A stretch of DNA of 5,665 nt. Origin: Gammaproteobacteria bacterium (GTDB lineage Bacteria > Pseudomonadota > Gammaproteobacteria > Poriferisulfidales > Poriferisulfidaceae). The DNA is taken from NCBI GenBank assembly GCA_007571105.1, contig RKRZ01000136.1, forward strand, positions 1-5,665. Direction: 5' to 3'. Under the pieces are notes generated by a model. It was not told the origin of the DNA. It made no database searches and was given only the letters and a program-made list of their open reading frames with translations. A program made the position numbers and the translations under genes. Of this stretch, positions 1 through 5,665 are shown in pieces; the stretch's first letter is position 1, and every line of letters begins with the position of its first letter.

Positions 1-1800
1 GAAGCGCAGGCCGCCAACTTCCGCAAGATGATGTTGGCGACGGTGCGCGACATCCGTGTCATTCTGATCAAGCTGGCCGATCGGCTGCACAACATGCGCA
101 CCTTGGATGTGCTGGAAGCCAAGAAGCGTCGCCGCATTGCCAGTGAGACTCTGGAAGTCTACGTTCCGATTGCTCGACGCTTGGGCATGAATGCTATTTG
201 TCAGGAACTGGAAAGCCGCGCATTCAGCATTCTGCAGCCCATGCGCAGCGATGTGCTGAAACGCGCCATGCAAAACCGACTCGGGCGCCAGCGGCGGCAG
301 ATGGAGCAGGTTCGCGAGAATCTGATGGATAACTTGCGGTTTCGGGGAATTAACGCGCAGGTGGAAAGTCGCGAGAAGAGTGTCTACAGCATCTACTGCA
401 AGATGCGCGAGAAACGCCGCTCTTTCCGTGAGGTGTTCGATGTATACGGGTATCGGGTGATTGTGGACACCGTGGATGAGTGCTATCGGGTGGTGGGCGT
501 CGCGCACAGCCTGTACAAGCCGATTCCCGGCAAATTCAAAGATTACATTGCGATCCCGAAAGCCAATGGTTATCAGTCTTTGCACACGACCTTGCATGGA
601 CCGGGTGCGGCGCCATTGGAGTTGCAGGTGCGCACTGCGGATATGGAGCGCGTCGCGGAAAGCGGGGTGGCGGCGCACTGGAAATACAAGGACACGGACG
701 GCATGGTCTTGCCGGCACACGCGGCAAGCTGGCTGCAGAATATTGCCGACTTACAGCGCGCGGCTCCGGATTCGGTGGAGTTTCTGGAACAAGTCAAGGT
801 GGACTTGTTTCCGCATGAGGTTTATGTGTTTACTCCCAAGGGGGACATCTTGCGTCTGCCGCAGGGATCAACAGCACTGGATTTCGCCTACGCGGTGCAC
901 TCGGATGTTGGCAACACCTGCGTGGGGGTCAAGATTGATCGCGATGCGATGCCGCTGAGCACCGAGTTGAAAAGTGGCCAGATGGTGGAGGCGAGCACTG
1001 CGGCGCACGGACAGCCGACAGCTGCCTGGTTGGATTTTGCGGCAACAGCAAAAGCGCGCACCGCGATCCGCCAATATCTGAAAGGCTTGAAGGAAGAGCA
1101 TGCCGTTGAATTGGGTGAACGTTTGCTGGAGCGGGCGCTGGACCGCTTCGAGATGAGGTTCTCGGAAGTCCCGGCAGATCAGCTGGCGCACGTGCTCAAG
1201 ACTCTGGATATCGAGGACGAGGAGCAATTATTTCGAGACATCGGGCTTGGCCGAGTCATGGCGCCGATTGCGGCGCATCATCTGTCTGGTGCTTCAGCCT
1301 TTCCGCAAGGATCCTCGACCTGGTGGAAGCGGGTGCTGCGGCGCCAGGAAGATGCCCCGGTCGCTTTGGTGGGAACCGAAGGGATGGCCGTTAGTTTTTC
1401 CAAGTGCTGTCGCCCGATTCCGGGCGATGCGGTGATCGGAATGGCCTCGGCAGAACACGGCCTGGTCATTCACCGCACAAACTGTCGCAACCTCAAGACT
1501 CGGCGCAAGCTATCCGGGCAATGGGTTCCTTTCGAATGGGCCGAGAAGGTTGAAGGGGAATATTCGGTCGCTTTGCGCGTGACGACCAACAATCGCCGCG
1601 GCTTGCTTGCGCGCATTGCTGCTGAAATCGCAAAATTGGAAAGCAATATCGAAGGGGTCAATCTGGAGGAAGTCCCTGGCCTTACAACGACGAGTCTGGG
1701 TTTTGTCTTGAGCGTTCGTGATCGGGCACACTTGAACGACATCATCAAGGCTATTCGCAGCGTGTCGGATGTGCGAAAAGTGCAGCGATTGTCCGGCTAG
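1..1800 (+). CDS. spoT: Bifunctional (p)ppGpp hydrolase/synthetase SpoT, 5' end missing
   Basis: SpoT makes and degrades the alarmone (p)ppGpp in the cytoplasm. The reading frame is already open at base 1, so the ATG at 28 is not the start. The 599 visible residues correspond to E. coli SpoT (702 aa) from roughly residue 105. The HD metal site is therefore mostly off the window, but the late hydrolase motif LADRLHNMRT is seen (76-105). The synthetase domain follows: REKSVYSIYCKM (370-405), KFKDYIAIPKANGYQSLHT (532-588) and ELQVRT (619-636, with the catalytic-type Glu at 619). The TGS domain starts near DLFPHEVYVFTPKG (about 802-990). The zinc-finger-like region has CC at 1405-1410 and HRTNC at 1471-1485, and an ACT domain lies at about 1567-1797. 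The KFKD motif corresponds to the RXKD motif of bifunctional enzymes rather than the EXDD of synthetase-only RelA, which supports SpoT over RelA. The gene ends with TAG followed at once by TAA and lies upstream of ridA and recG. Confidence 0.97.
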   Translation, partial: EAQAANFRKMMLATVRDIRVILIKLADRLHNMRTLDVLEAKKRRRIASETLEVYVPIARRLGMNAICQELESRAFSILQPMRSDVLKRAMQNRLGRQRRQMEQVRENLMDNLRFRGINAQVESREKSVYSIYCKMREKRRSFREVFDVYGYRVIVDTVDECYRVVGVAHSLYKPIPGKFKDYIAIPKANGYQSLHTTLHGPGAAPLELQVRTADMERVAESGVAAHWKYKDTDGMVLPAHAASWLQNIADLQRAAPDSVEFLEQVKVDLFPHEVYVFTPKGDILRLPQGSTALDFAYAVHSDVGNTCVGVKIDRDAMPLSTELKSGQMVEASTAAHGQPTAAWLDFAATAKARTAIRQYLKGLKEEHAVELGERLLERALDRFEMRFSEVPADQLAHVLKTLDIEDEEQLFRDIGLGRVMAPIAAHHLSGASAFPQGSSTWWKRVLRRQEDAPVALVGTEGMAVSFSKCCRPIPGDAVIGMASAEHGLVIHRTNCRNLKTRRKLSGQWVPFEWAEKVEGEYSVALRVTTNNRRGLLARIAAEIAKLESNIEGVNLEEVPGLTTTSLGFVLSVRDRAHLNDIIKAIRSVSDVRKVQRLSG

Positions 1801-1803
1801 TAA
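1798..1803 (+). other. Tandem in-frame stop codons TAG TAA ending spoT
   Basis: The spoT stop TAG (1798-1800) is followed directly by an in-frame TAA (1801-1803). The downstream ridA gene uses the same reading frame, with no further stop between 1804 and its ATG. The second stop therefore also prevents a SpoT-RidA readthrough product. What is seen is the codon pair; its role as a fail-safe is inferred. Confidence 0.9.
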
Positions 1804-1842
1804 GATGAGCGACCGAATCGAGATAACTTTATCCTTACGGCC
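1804..1842 (+). other. spoT-ridA spacer, no clear ribosome binding site
   Basis: This short spacer lies between the spoT stops and the ridA ATG. It has no purine-rich Shine-Dalgarno sequence at the usual 5-10 base distance; the bases just before the ATG are TATCCTTACGGCC. It contains a small interrupted palindrome, GATAA-CT-TTATC (1822-1833), too tightly spaced to form a full RNA hairpin. No convincing -35/-10 pair or terminator is visible, so ridA is probably read from the spoT transcript. Confidence 0.5.
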
Positions 1843-2229
1843 ATGACCCGAACACCCATTCATACCGAAGATGCGCCCGCTGCCATCGGTGCCTATTCAC
1901 AAGCCATTCAAACTGAATCCCTGGTATTTCTGTCGGGCCAGATTCCATTAGATCCGGCAAGCATGGAACTGGTGGGACCGGACATGCGCGCACAGATATG
2001 CCGCGTCTTTGACAATTTGGCTGCGGTTGCCGCCGCGGCCGATCTGAGCCTCGATGATTGTTTGAAGTTGACGGTTTATCTTGTTGATTTAGAACATTTT
2101 GCATTGGTCAACGAAGTGATGGCGGAATACTTTTCAGAACCGTATCCTGCACGGGCGGCAGTAGGGGTAGCGGCCTTGCCCAAGGGGGCAATGGTTGAAA
2201 TGGACGCAATTCTGGCGCGGCGCGACTGA
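1843..2229 (+). CDS. ridA: RidA family 2-iminobutanoate/2-aminoacrylate deaminase
   Basis: RidA (YjgF/YER057c/UK114 family) is a small cytoplasmic protein, usually a trimer. It hydrolyses reactive enamine/imine intermediates such as 2-aminoacrylate released by PLP enzymes, protecting other PLP enzymes from damage. The 128-aa product has the family's usual length and fold landmarks: APAAIGAYSQA (residues 11-21), LSGQIPLDP (30-38), KLTVYLVDL (75-83) and the signature PARAAVGVAALPKGAMVEM (102-120). Arg104 is the substrate-carboxylate arginine and Glu119 the conserved acid. Compared with E. coli RidA, GPY is GAY, and the Cys of PARSCVEVA is replaced by Ala (residue 106). ATG 1843 is the only standard start codon after the in-frame TAA at 1801. 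The gene lies 42 bases after spoT and 8 before recG, so it is probably co-transcribed with both. Family assignment is firm; the exact in vivo substrate is inferred from the RidA subgroup. Confidence 0.95.
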   Translation: MTRTPIHTEDAPAAIGAYSQAIQTESLVFLSGQIPLDPASMELVGPDMRAQICRVFDNLAAVAAAADLSLDDCLKLTVYLVDLEHFALVNEVMAEYFSEPYPARAAVGVAALPKGAMVEMDAILARRD

Positions 2230-2236
2230 GCGCCGC
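2217..2236 (+). promoter_or_regulatory. Perfect 7-bp GC hairpin over the ridA stop and recG ribosome-binding region
   Basis: The arms GCGGCGC (2217-2223) and GCGCCGC (2230-2236) are exact reverse complements around a six-base loop, GACTGA. The loop contains the whole ridA stop codon TGA (2227-2229), and the right arm ends one base before the recG ATG (2238). In mRNA this would hide the ribosome-binding region of recG, whose only Shine-Dalgarno-like bases are a weak GAG at 2228-2230. A ribosome finishing ridA would melt the stem, so coupling of recG to ridA translation is a reasonable inference. No T-run follows, so it is not an intrinsic terminator. Confidence 0.6.
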
Positions 2237-2237
2237 A

Positions 2238-4346
2238 ATGCCATCGAAAACAAGCACAGAACAGGACCCGGCGCAGGCAGCATTGCGGGCACTCCCCGGC
2301 GTCGGTCCCCGCGTCGCCGAAAAACTTGAAAAGCTTGGAATCTGCCGCATTGATCATCTCCTGTTGCACTTGCCGCGCGTCTACGAAGATCGCACACGGA
2401 CCATTCCTATTGATCAGTTGCAGCCGAATCAGCGTTGCAGCGTGGTCGGCTTTGTTCGTTCGGCACGAGTTGAGACTTATCGAGGACGCCGTCTGCGGGT
2501 GATGCTCGAAGATGATTCGGGGGCGACGCTGGAATTGTTTTTTATGCGTTTCAGTCGCTTCCAGCAGGATCAACTGGCGGTCGGACAGATGGTGCGCTGT
2601 TTTGGCGAAGTCAAGTTGTATCGTCGCGCATTGCGCATGTTCCATCCGGATTACGACATTCTCACGGACAGCAGCAGCACGCAGAATCTTGAGTGTCTGA
2701 CACCGGTCTACTCGGTGACGTCAGGATTGGCCCAGATCTCTTTGCGCAAACTGATTGCTCGTGCGTTGGAGTGGGCGGAAGAGAACCGCACGCTGCTGGA
2801 GCATCCGATCTGGGAGGAATTGTTCGAGCGCGAGAATCTGCCGCGTTTTGTGGACGCATTGCGGCATCTCCATACTCCGGCACAGGGGGTGGATGTTGCT
2901 GCCATCATGTCGGATTCTGATCCGGCGCGCGAGCGTCTGATTCTGGAGGAGTTGGCCGCGTTTCAATTGAGTTTCGCACGCATGCGCGAGCGTGCGCTTC
3001 GCCAGCAGGCTCCGCCCATCACTAAGGGGGAAGAATTGGTTGGGCGATTCAGGGAGAGCCTGCCGTTTGCCTTCACGGAAGCGCAGGAGCGGGTGGTGCG
3101 CGAGATTCGTCAGGATTTGTTGCGCGATCAGCCCATGATGCGCCTGCTACAGGGAGACGTGGGATCGGGCAAGACTGTCGTCGCGGTGTCTGCCGCTTTG
3201 TGCGCAGTGGATTCCGGAATGCAGGTGGCTGTGATGGCGCCGACTGAGTTGTTGGCGGAGCAGCTTTATCGCTGTTTTCGCGAATGGCTGCAGGAACTGG
3301 ATATTGGTGTGACTTACTTGTCGAGTGCGCAGACTAAGAAGCAGAAGGAAGACATCTACGCGCAAATCCGGACGAACCAGGTGCCGATCGTGGTCGGCAC
3401 GCATGCGCTGATTCAAAAAGGCGTGTCATTCAAGTGTTTGGGGCTTTTAATCATTGATGAGCAGCATCGTTTCGGCGTGCATCAGCGCATGGAATTGCAG
3501 CGCAAGGGTGCGCAAGGGGAATTGCGGCCCCATCAATTGATCATGACGGCCACGCCGATTCCGAGAAGTTTGGCCATGATCGTCTACGGCCGACTGGAGG
3601 CATCGTATTTGGACGAGTTGCCGCCGGGGCGCAAGCCGGTAAAAACCGCGGTAATGGCAGAGACTCGGCGCGAGGAGTTGATGGAACGCATCCGCAATGC
3701 CTGCCTGCAGGGGCAGCAGGCGTATTGGGTCTGCACCTTGGTGGAGGAATCGGATGCTTTGCAATGCGAAGCGGCAGAGAGTTCCTGGCGCCGCCTGTGC
3801 GATGCGCTGCCGGAATTGAACATCGGTCTGGTGCACGGGCGCATGAAGGCGGTGGAGAAGGAACGTGCGTTGCAACAGTTCAAGAGTGGCGAATTGCAGC
3901 TGCTGGTTGCGACGACCGTGATTGAAGTTGGCGTGGATGTGCCGAATGCCTCCCTGATGGTGGTCGAGAATGCCGAGCGTCTGGGTCTTGCGCAGTTGCA
4001 TCAGTTACGCGGCCGGGTGGGGCGCAGTACGCAGCAAAGCAGTTGTGTGCTGTTGTACAAGCCGCCGTTGACAGAAGGGGCGCGCATGCGGATTCGCATC
4101 ATGCGCGAAAGTAATGACGGCTTCGAGATTGCTCGCGAAGACCTGCGCCTGCGCGGGCCGGGTCAATTGCTTGGTGCGCGCCAGGCCGGGGAGATGGTGT
4201 TTCGTGTCGCCGATTTATCCCGCGATGAGCGGCAGTTGCAGCGCATCGCGGCGCTGACGCGCGAATTTATGGAGCATGCGCCGGAAGCTGTTGACGAACT
4301 GACCCATCGCTGGCTGGGAGAATCTCGCGAACTGGGGTCGGTGTAG
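2238..4346 (+). CDS. recG: ATP-dependent DNA helicase RecG
   Basis: RecG is a monomeric superfamily 2 translocase that remodels stalled replication forks, D-loops, R-loops and Holliday junctions. The 702-aa product matches E. coli RecG (693 aa) along its length. The N-terminus has a helix-hairpin-helix-like PGVGPRVAEKLEKLGI (residues 20-35), followed by the OB-fold wedge domain (about 60-165) that splits branched DNA. The helicase core shows Walker A GDVGSGKT (306-313), APTELLAEQ, the DEQH box (407-410) within IIDEQHRFGVHQR, TATPIPR (437-443), LVHGRMK, ATTVIEVGVDVPNASLM and motif VI QLRGRVGR (589-596). The C-terminal part carries RLRGPGQLLGARQAGEMVF, which fits the RecG-specific region needed for translocation. 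No key residue is missing. The ATG at 2238 lies 8 bases after ridA and has only a weak GAG as ribosome binding site inside a hairpin, which suggests coupling to ridA. The gene ends 4 bases from the convergent zapD stop. Confidence 0.98.
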   Translation: MPSKTSTEQDPAQAALRALPGVGPRVAEKLEKLGICRIDHLLLHLPRVYEDRTRTIPIDQLQPNQRCSVVGFVRSARVETYRGRRLRVMLEDDSGATLELFFMRFSRFQQDQLAVGQMVRCFGEVKLYRRALRMFHPDYDILTDSSSTQNLECLTPVYSVTSGLAQISLRKLIARALEWAEENRTLLEHPIWEELFERENLPRFVDALRHLHTPAQGVDVAAIMSDSDPARERLILEELAAFQLSFARMRERALRQQAPPITKGEELVGRFRESLPFAFTEAQERVVREIRQDLLRDQPMMRLLQGDVGSGKTVVAVSAALCAVDSGMQVAVMAPTELLAEQLYRCFREWLQELDIGVTYLSSAQTKKQKEDIYAQIRTNQVPIVVGTHALIQKGVSFKCLGLLIIDEQHRFGVHQRMELQRKGAQGELRPHQLIMTATPIPRSLAMIVYGRLEASYLDELPPGRKPVKTAVMAETRREELMERIRNACLQGQQAYWVCTLVEESDALQCEAAESSWRRLCDALPELNIGLVHGRMKAVEKERALQQFKSGELQLLVATTVIEVGVDVPNASLMVVENAERLGLAQLHQLRGRVGRSTQQSSCVLLYKPPLTEGARMRIRIMRESNDGFEIAREDLRLRGPGQLLGARQAGEMVFRVADLSRDERQLQRIAALTREFMEHAPEAVDELTHRWLGESRELGSV

Positions 4347-4364
4347 CCGCCTAAAACAGGCAGC
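4346..4364. other. Imperfect hairpin at the recG/zapD convergent junction
   Basis: GCCGCCT (4346-4352) can pair with AGGCAGC (4358-4364) around an AAAAC loop, with one C-A mismatch. It spans the last base of recG, the 4-base gap and the end of zapD. It is placed where a bidirectional terminator would be useful, but neither strand has the T-run of an intrinsic terminator after it. It is therefore recorded as a structure with unproven function. Confidence 0.25.
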
Positions 4365-5139
4365 AAGAAAGATCGAATGTGACGTCTTCGGAAGTCTGAA
4401 AGGGGCGGTTCTCCATATTCTCGCCATTGCGGAACGTGATAGCGCAGGACTGGCTGGTGACGCTGATTTCAGGGAAGAGGTTGGAGTCTGTGCTCATTTT
4501 TACCCGGATCATTTGATGCGTGCGGCTGCTGTCGAGTTGTGTCTCAAACCAGCCTTTGGTTGCCACGACGGGGTGGAAAGGTGCGCTGTCGCGAATGAAC
4601 CCCAGCAGAATGCGTGCGACTTTGAGGATGGTGGCAAAAGGGCGAAACCACTGTTCCAGCAGGATCGCATGGTTGACGCGCGGATCATTGAGCCATTTGT
4701 GGAATTGGGGCAGGTCCGTTTCGCTGGTGCAGCCGGGCAGATGAATGCGTTGCCCGATGCCATCTAGGAACGAGTTTCGGGACAACTCTTCGGCAGCCGG
4801 ATAGTGCATGGCATTGACCTCTTTGAGCAATTCCTGATGGATCTCGATGACATGGTCCAGTTGTTCCTGGTCCGCGCCATCGACATCGCGCAGCATCTCG
4901 ATCCAGCTGATGCGCTGTTCCAATTCGCGCATCAGTTCTGATTTCATGTTGTTGCGCTCCAGCAGGCTGTTGAATTCCAGCAGCGCGGTGACGGCGGCAC
5001 GAATGTCCCATGGCGAGGTCTGCATGCTGTGGTATTCGAACTGCCGCGCCAGATAATCCACGCGGACCAGGATGCGCATCCGTTTGGTGATGGCGTGTTC
5101 GTATATCAGATGGCGCGTAAACAGCGTCGGCGTACTCAT
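4351..5139 (-). CDS. zapD: Cell division protein ZapD (FtsZ-bundling factor)
   Basis: ZapD (formerly YacF) binds the C-terminal tail of FtsZ and bundles its filaments, strengthening the Z-ring at mid-cell. The 262-aa product is slightly longer than E. coli ZapD (247 aa). It aligns well by eye: YEHAITKRMRILVRVDYL (residues 13-30) against FEHPLNEKMRTWLRIEFL, a helical middle with SELMRELEQR (67-76), IHLPGCTSETDLPQFHKWL (132-150), FIRDSAPF (181-188), STDSNLFPEIS (216-226) and the end TFDLSCC (254-260). About eight extra residues precede the conserved N-terminus. The start is supported by the ATGA overlap with the coaE stop and by the lack of another start codon before residue 21. There is no Shine-Dalgarno sequence, so translation is probably coupled to coaE. 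The partner yacG, which often follows zapD, is absent; convergent recG takes its place. Confidence 0.93.
   Translation of the reverse strand: MSTPTLFTRHLIYEHAITKRMRILVRVDYLARQFEYHSMQTSPWDIRAAVTALLEFNSLLERNNMKSELMRELEQRISWIEMLRDVDGADQEQLDHVIEIHQELLKEVNAMHYPAAEELSRNSFLDGIGQRIHLPGCTSETDLPQFHKWLNDPRVNHAILLEQWFRPFATILKVARILLGFIRDSAPFHPVVATKGWFETQLDSSRTHQMIRVKMSTDSNLFPEISVTSQSCAITFRNGENMENRPFQTSEDVTFDLSCCLF
5136..5139 (-). other. ATGA stop/start overlap of coaE and zapD
   Basis: On the minus strand, the zapD start ATG (5139-5137) and the coaE stop TGA (5138-5136) share bases as ATGA. The bases upstream (GAAAGTTATTTACAGTT) carry no well-placed Shine-Dalgarno sequence. This arrangement is typical of termination-reinitiation coupling; the mechanism is inferred. 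Confidence 0.85.
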
Positions 5140-5665
5140 AACTGTAAATAACTTTCGTGCAAGATTGCGATCTGCCGGATTAAATCATCCCGAGTGCTGT
5201 TGTTCTCCAAGACATCATCGGCCTGACGCACGCGTTCGGCTTCCGATAACTGACACGACAGAATCGCTTCGGCCAGTGCTGCGCCGATTCCTTCCCGGTG
5301 TTGCAGGCGTTCGCGCTGTACGGAAGCCGGACAATTCACGACCACAATTCGGTCTACTTCATTATGCCAGCCGGCCTCAAGCAGCAAAGGCACAACCGCC
5401 ACGGCAAGCGGCGCCTGTTGCTCGGCAAACCATCGGCGAATCTCTTCGCGTACCGGAGGATGCAGCAGGTCCTCCACGTTCCGGCGCAAAGTCTCATCCT
5501 GAAACAATTGCATGCGCAACTGCGCCCGGTTCAGGGAGCCGTCTTCGTTTTGAAATGAGGCGCCAACCCGATCAAGAAGAGCCGCAAGCAGTGGCTGCCC
5601 CGGTGCGGTCAGTTCGCGAACCAAAGTGTCGGCATCAATCGCCGGCACACCCCGCTCTCTGAAGC
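5136..5665 (-). CDS. coaE: Dephospho-CoA kinase CoaE, N-terminus missing
   Basis: CoaE phosphorylates the 3'-hydroxyl of dephospho-CoA with ATP, the last step of coenzyme A synthesis, in the cytoplasm. The frame is open to the right edge (first full codon TTC at 5663-5661, reading FRERGVPAIDAD), so the GTG at 5648 is an internal Val and not the start. About 175 residues are visible. By comparison with E. coli CoaE (206 aa), some 20-25 N-terminal residues including the P-loop GGIGSGKS lie outside. Seen are the IDAD motif with its catalytic-type Asp, APGQPLL, DGSLNRAQLR, LLHPPVREEI, the core strand VAVVPLLLEAGW, VDRIVVVNCP, the lid-region REGIGAALAEAILSCQ and the terminal QADDVLENN. The lid has RE where E. 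coli has RD. The protein ends at HESYLQL, about ten residues short of E. coli CoaE. It lies directly upstream of zapD with a 4-base overlap. Confidence 0.94.
   Translation of the reverse strand, partial: FRERGVPAIDADTLVRELTAPGQPLLAALLDRVGASFQNEDGSLNRAQLRMQLFQDETLRRNVEDLLHPPVREEIRRWFAEQQAPLAVAVVPLLLEAGWHNEVDRIVVVNCPASVQRERLQHREGIGAALAEAILSCQLSEAERVRQADDVLENNSTRDDLIRQIAILHESYLQL

Noticed and set aside
28..30. ATG at 28 as the spoT start
   Set aside because: The frame is open upstream to base 1 and encodes EAQAANFRK, which matches E. coli SpoT (EAQAENFRK). The gene is cut by the window edge and does not start here.
461..958. 165-codon + strand ORF overlapping spoT in another frame
   Set aside because: It lies wholly inside conserved spoT synthetase and TGS coding sequence. 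The product is rich in Arg, Trp and Cys, typical of a frame-shifted shadow.
1789..1806. Possible promoter for ridA (TAAGAT as a -10 box at 1801-1806)
   Set aside because: It matches TATAAT at only four of six positions, and the nearest TTG-containing -35 candidate is far too close. Nothing supports a start there.
1822..1833. Palindrome GATAA-CT-TTATC before ridA as an operator or hairpin
   Set aside because: A two-base loop cannot form in RNA, and the remaining 4-bp stem is A/T-rich and weak. With no visible promoter nearby, an operator cannot be supported.
2076..2645. 189-codon - strand ORF opposite ridA and recG
   Set aside because: It is a shadow of two firm genes and spans their junction. 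The protein has no recognisable domain and is rich in Cys, His and Arg, as expected of antisense translation.
3447..4001. 184-codon - strand ORF inside recG
   Set aside because: It is fully antisense to the conserved helicase core of recG, has no recognisable motif, and its length is explained by codon bias on the coding strand.
5072..5662. 196-codon + strand ORF opposite coaE and zapD
   Set aside because: It is antisense to well-recognised coaE and the start of zapD. Its product is low-complexity, rich in Arg, Pro and Ala, and matches no family I know.
1..5665. Mobile elements, CRISPR arrays, tRNA/rRNA, riboswitches, phage defence or toxin-antitoxin genes
   Set aside because: Coding sequence of five conserved housekeeping genes fills nearly the whole window. 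I saw no repeats, terminal inverted repeats or RNA-gene signatures, and the largest gap between genes is 42 bases.

Overview
The window is compact bacterial chromosome made of housekeeping genes: about 54 of 5665 bases lie between genes. Five protein genes are supported. On the + strand are the 3' part of spoT (bifunctional ppGpp hydrolase/synthetase), complete ridA (2-aminoacrylate/imine deaminase) and complete recG (branched-DNA helicase). On the - strand, converging on recG, are complete zapD (FtsZ bundling protein) and coaE (dephospho-CoA kinase), whose N-terminal end runs out of the right edge.

The organism is most likely a gammaproteobacterium, with a betaproteobacterium less likely. 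ZapD is confined to these groups. A coaE-zapD pair and a spoT-(ridA)-recG cluster are familiar arrangements there, and all five proteins align by eye along their whole visible length with Escherichia coli relatives. I cannot name a genus. Base composition looks moderately GC-rich and even, with no sign of transferred DNA, mobile elements, CRISPR arrays, tRNA or rRNA.

Layout: 1-1800 spoT (about 105 N-terminal residues missing); 1801-1842 a short spacer that starts with a second in-frame stop; 1843-2229 ridA; 2230-2237 an 8-base gap that is part of a strong GC hairpin; 2238-4346 recG; 4347-4350 a 4-base convergent gap; 4351-5139 zapD (-); 5136-5665 coaE (-), overlapping zapD by ATGA. The three + genes probably form one transcription unit, and coaE-zapD another.

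The genes serve nutrient stress signalling (SpoT), removal of reactive enamines (RidA), replication-fork repair (RecG), cell division (ZapD) and coenzyme A synthesis (CoaE). I see no new biological system. The most interesting signal is translational. Neither ridA, recG nor zapD has a clear Shine-Dalgarno sequence. A perfect 7-bp GC hairpin holds the ridA stop codon in its loop and ends one base before the recG start, which suggests recG translation depends on ribosomes finishing ridA.
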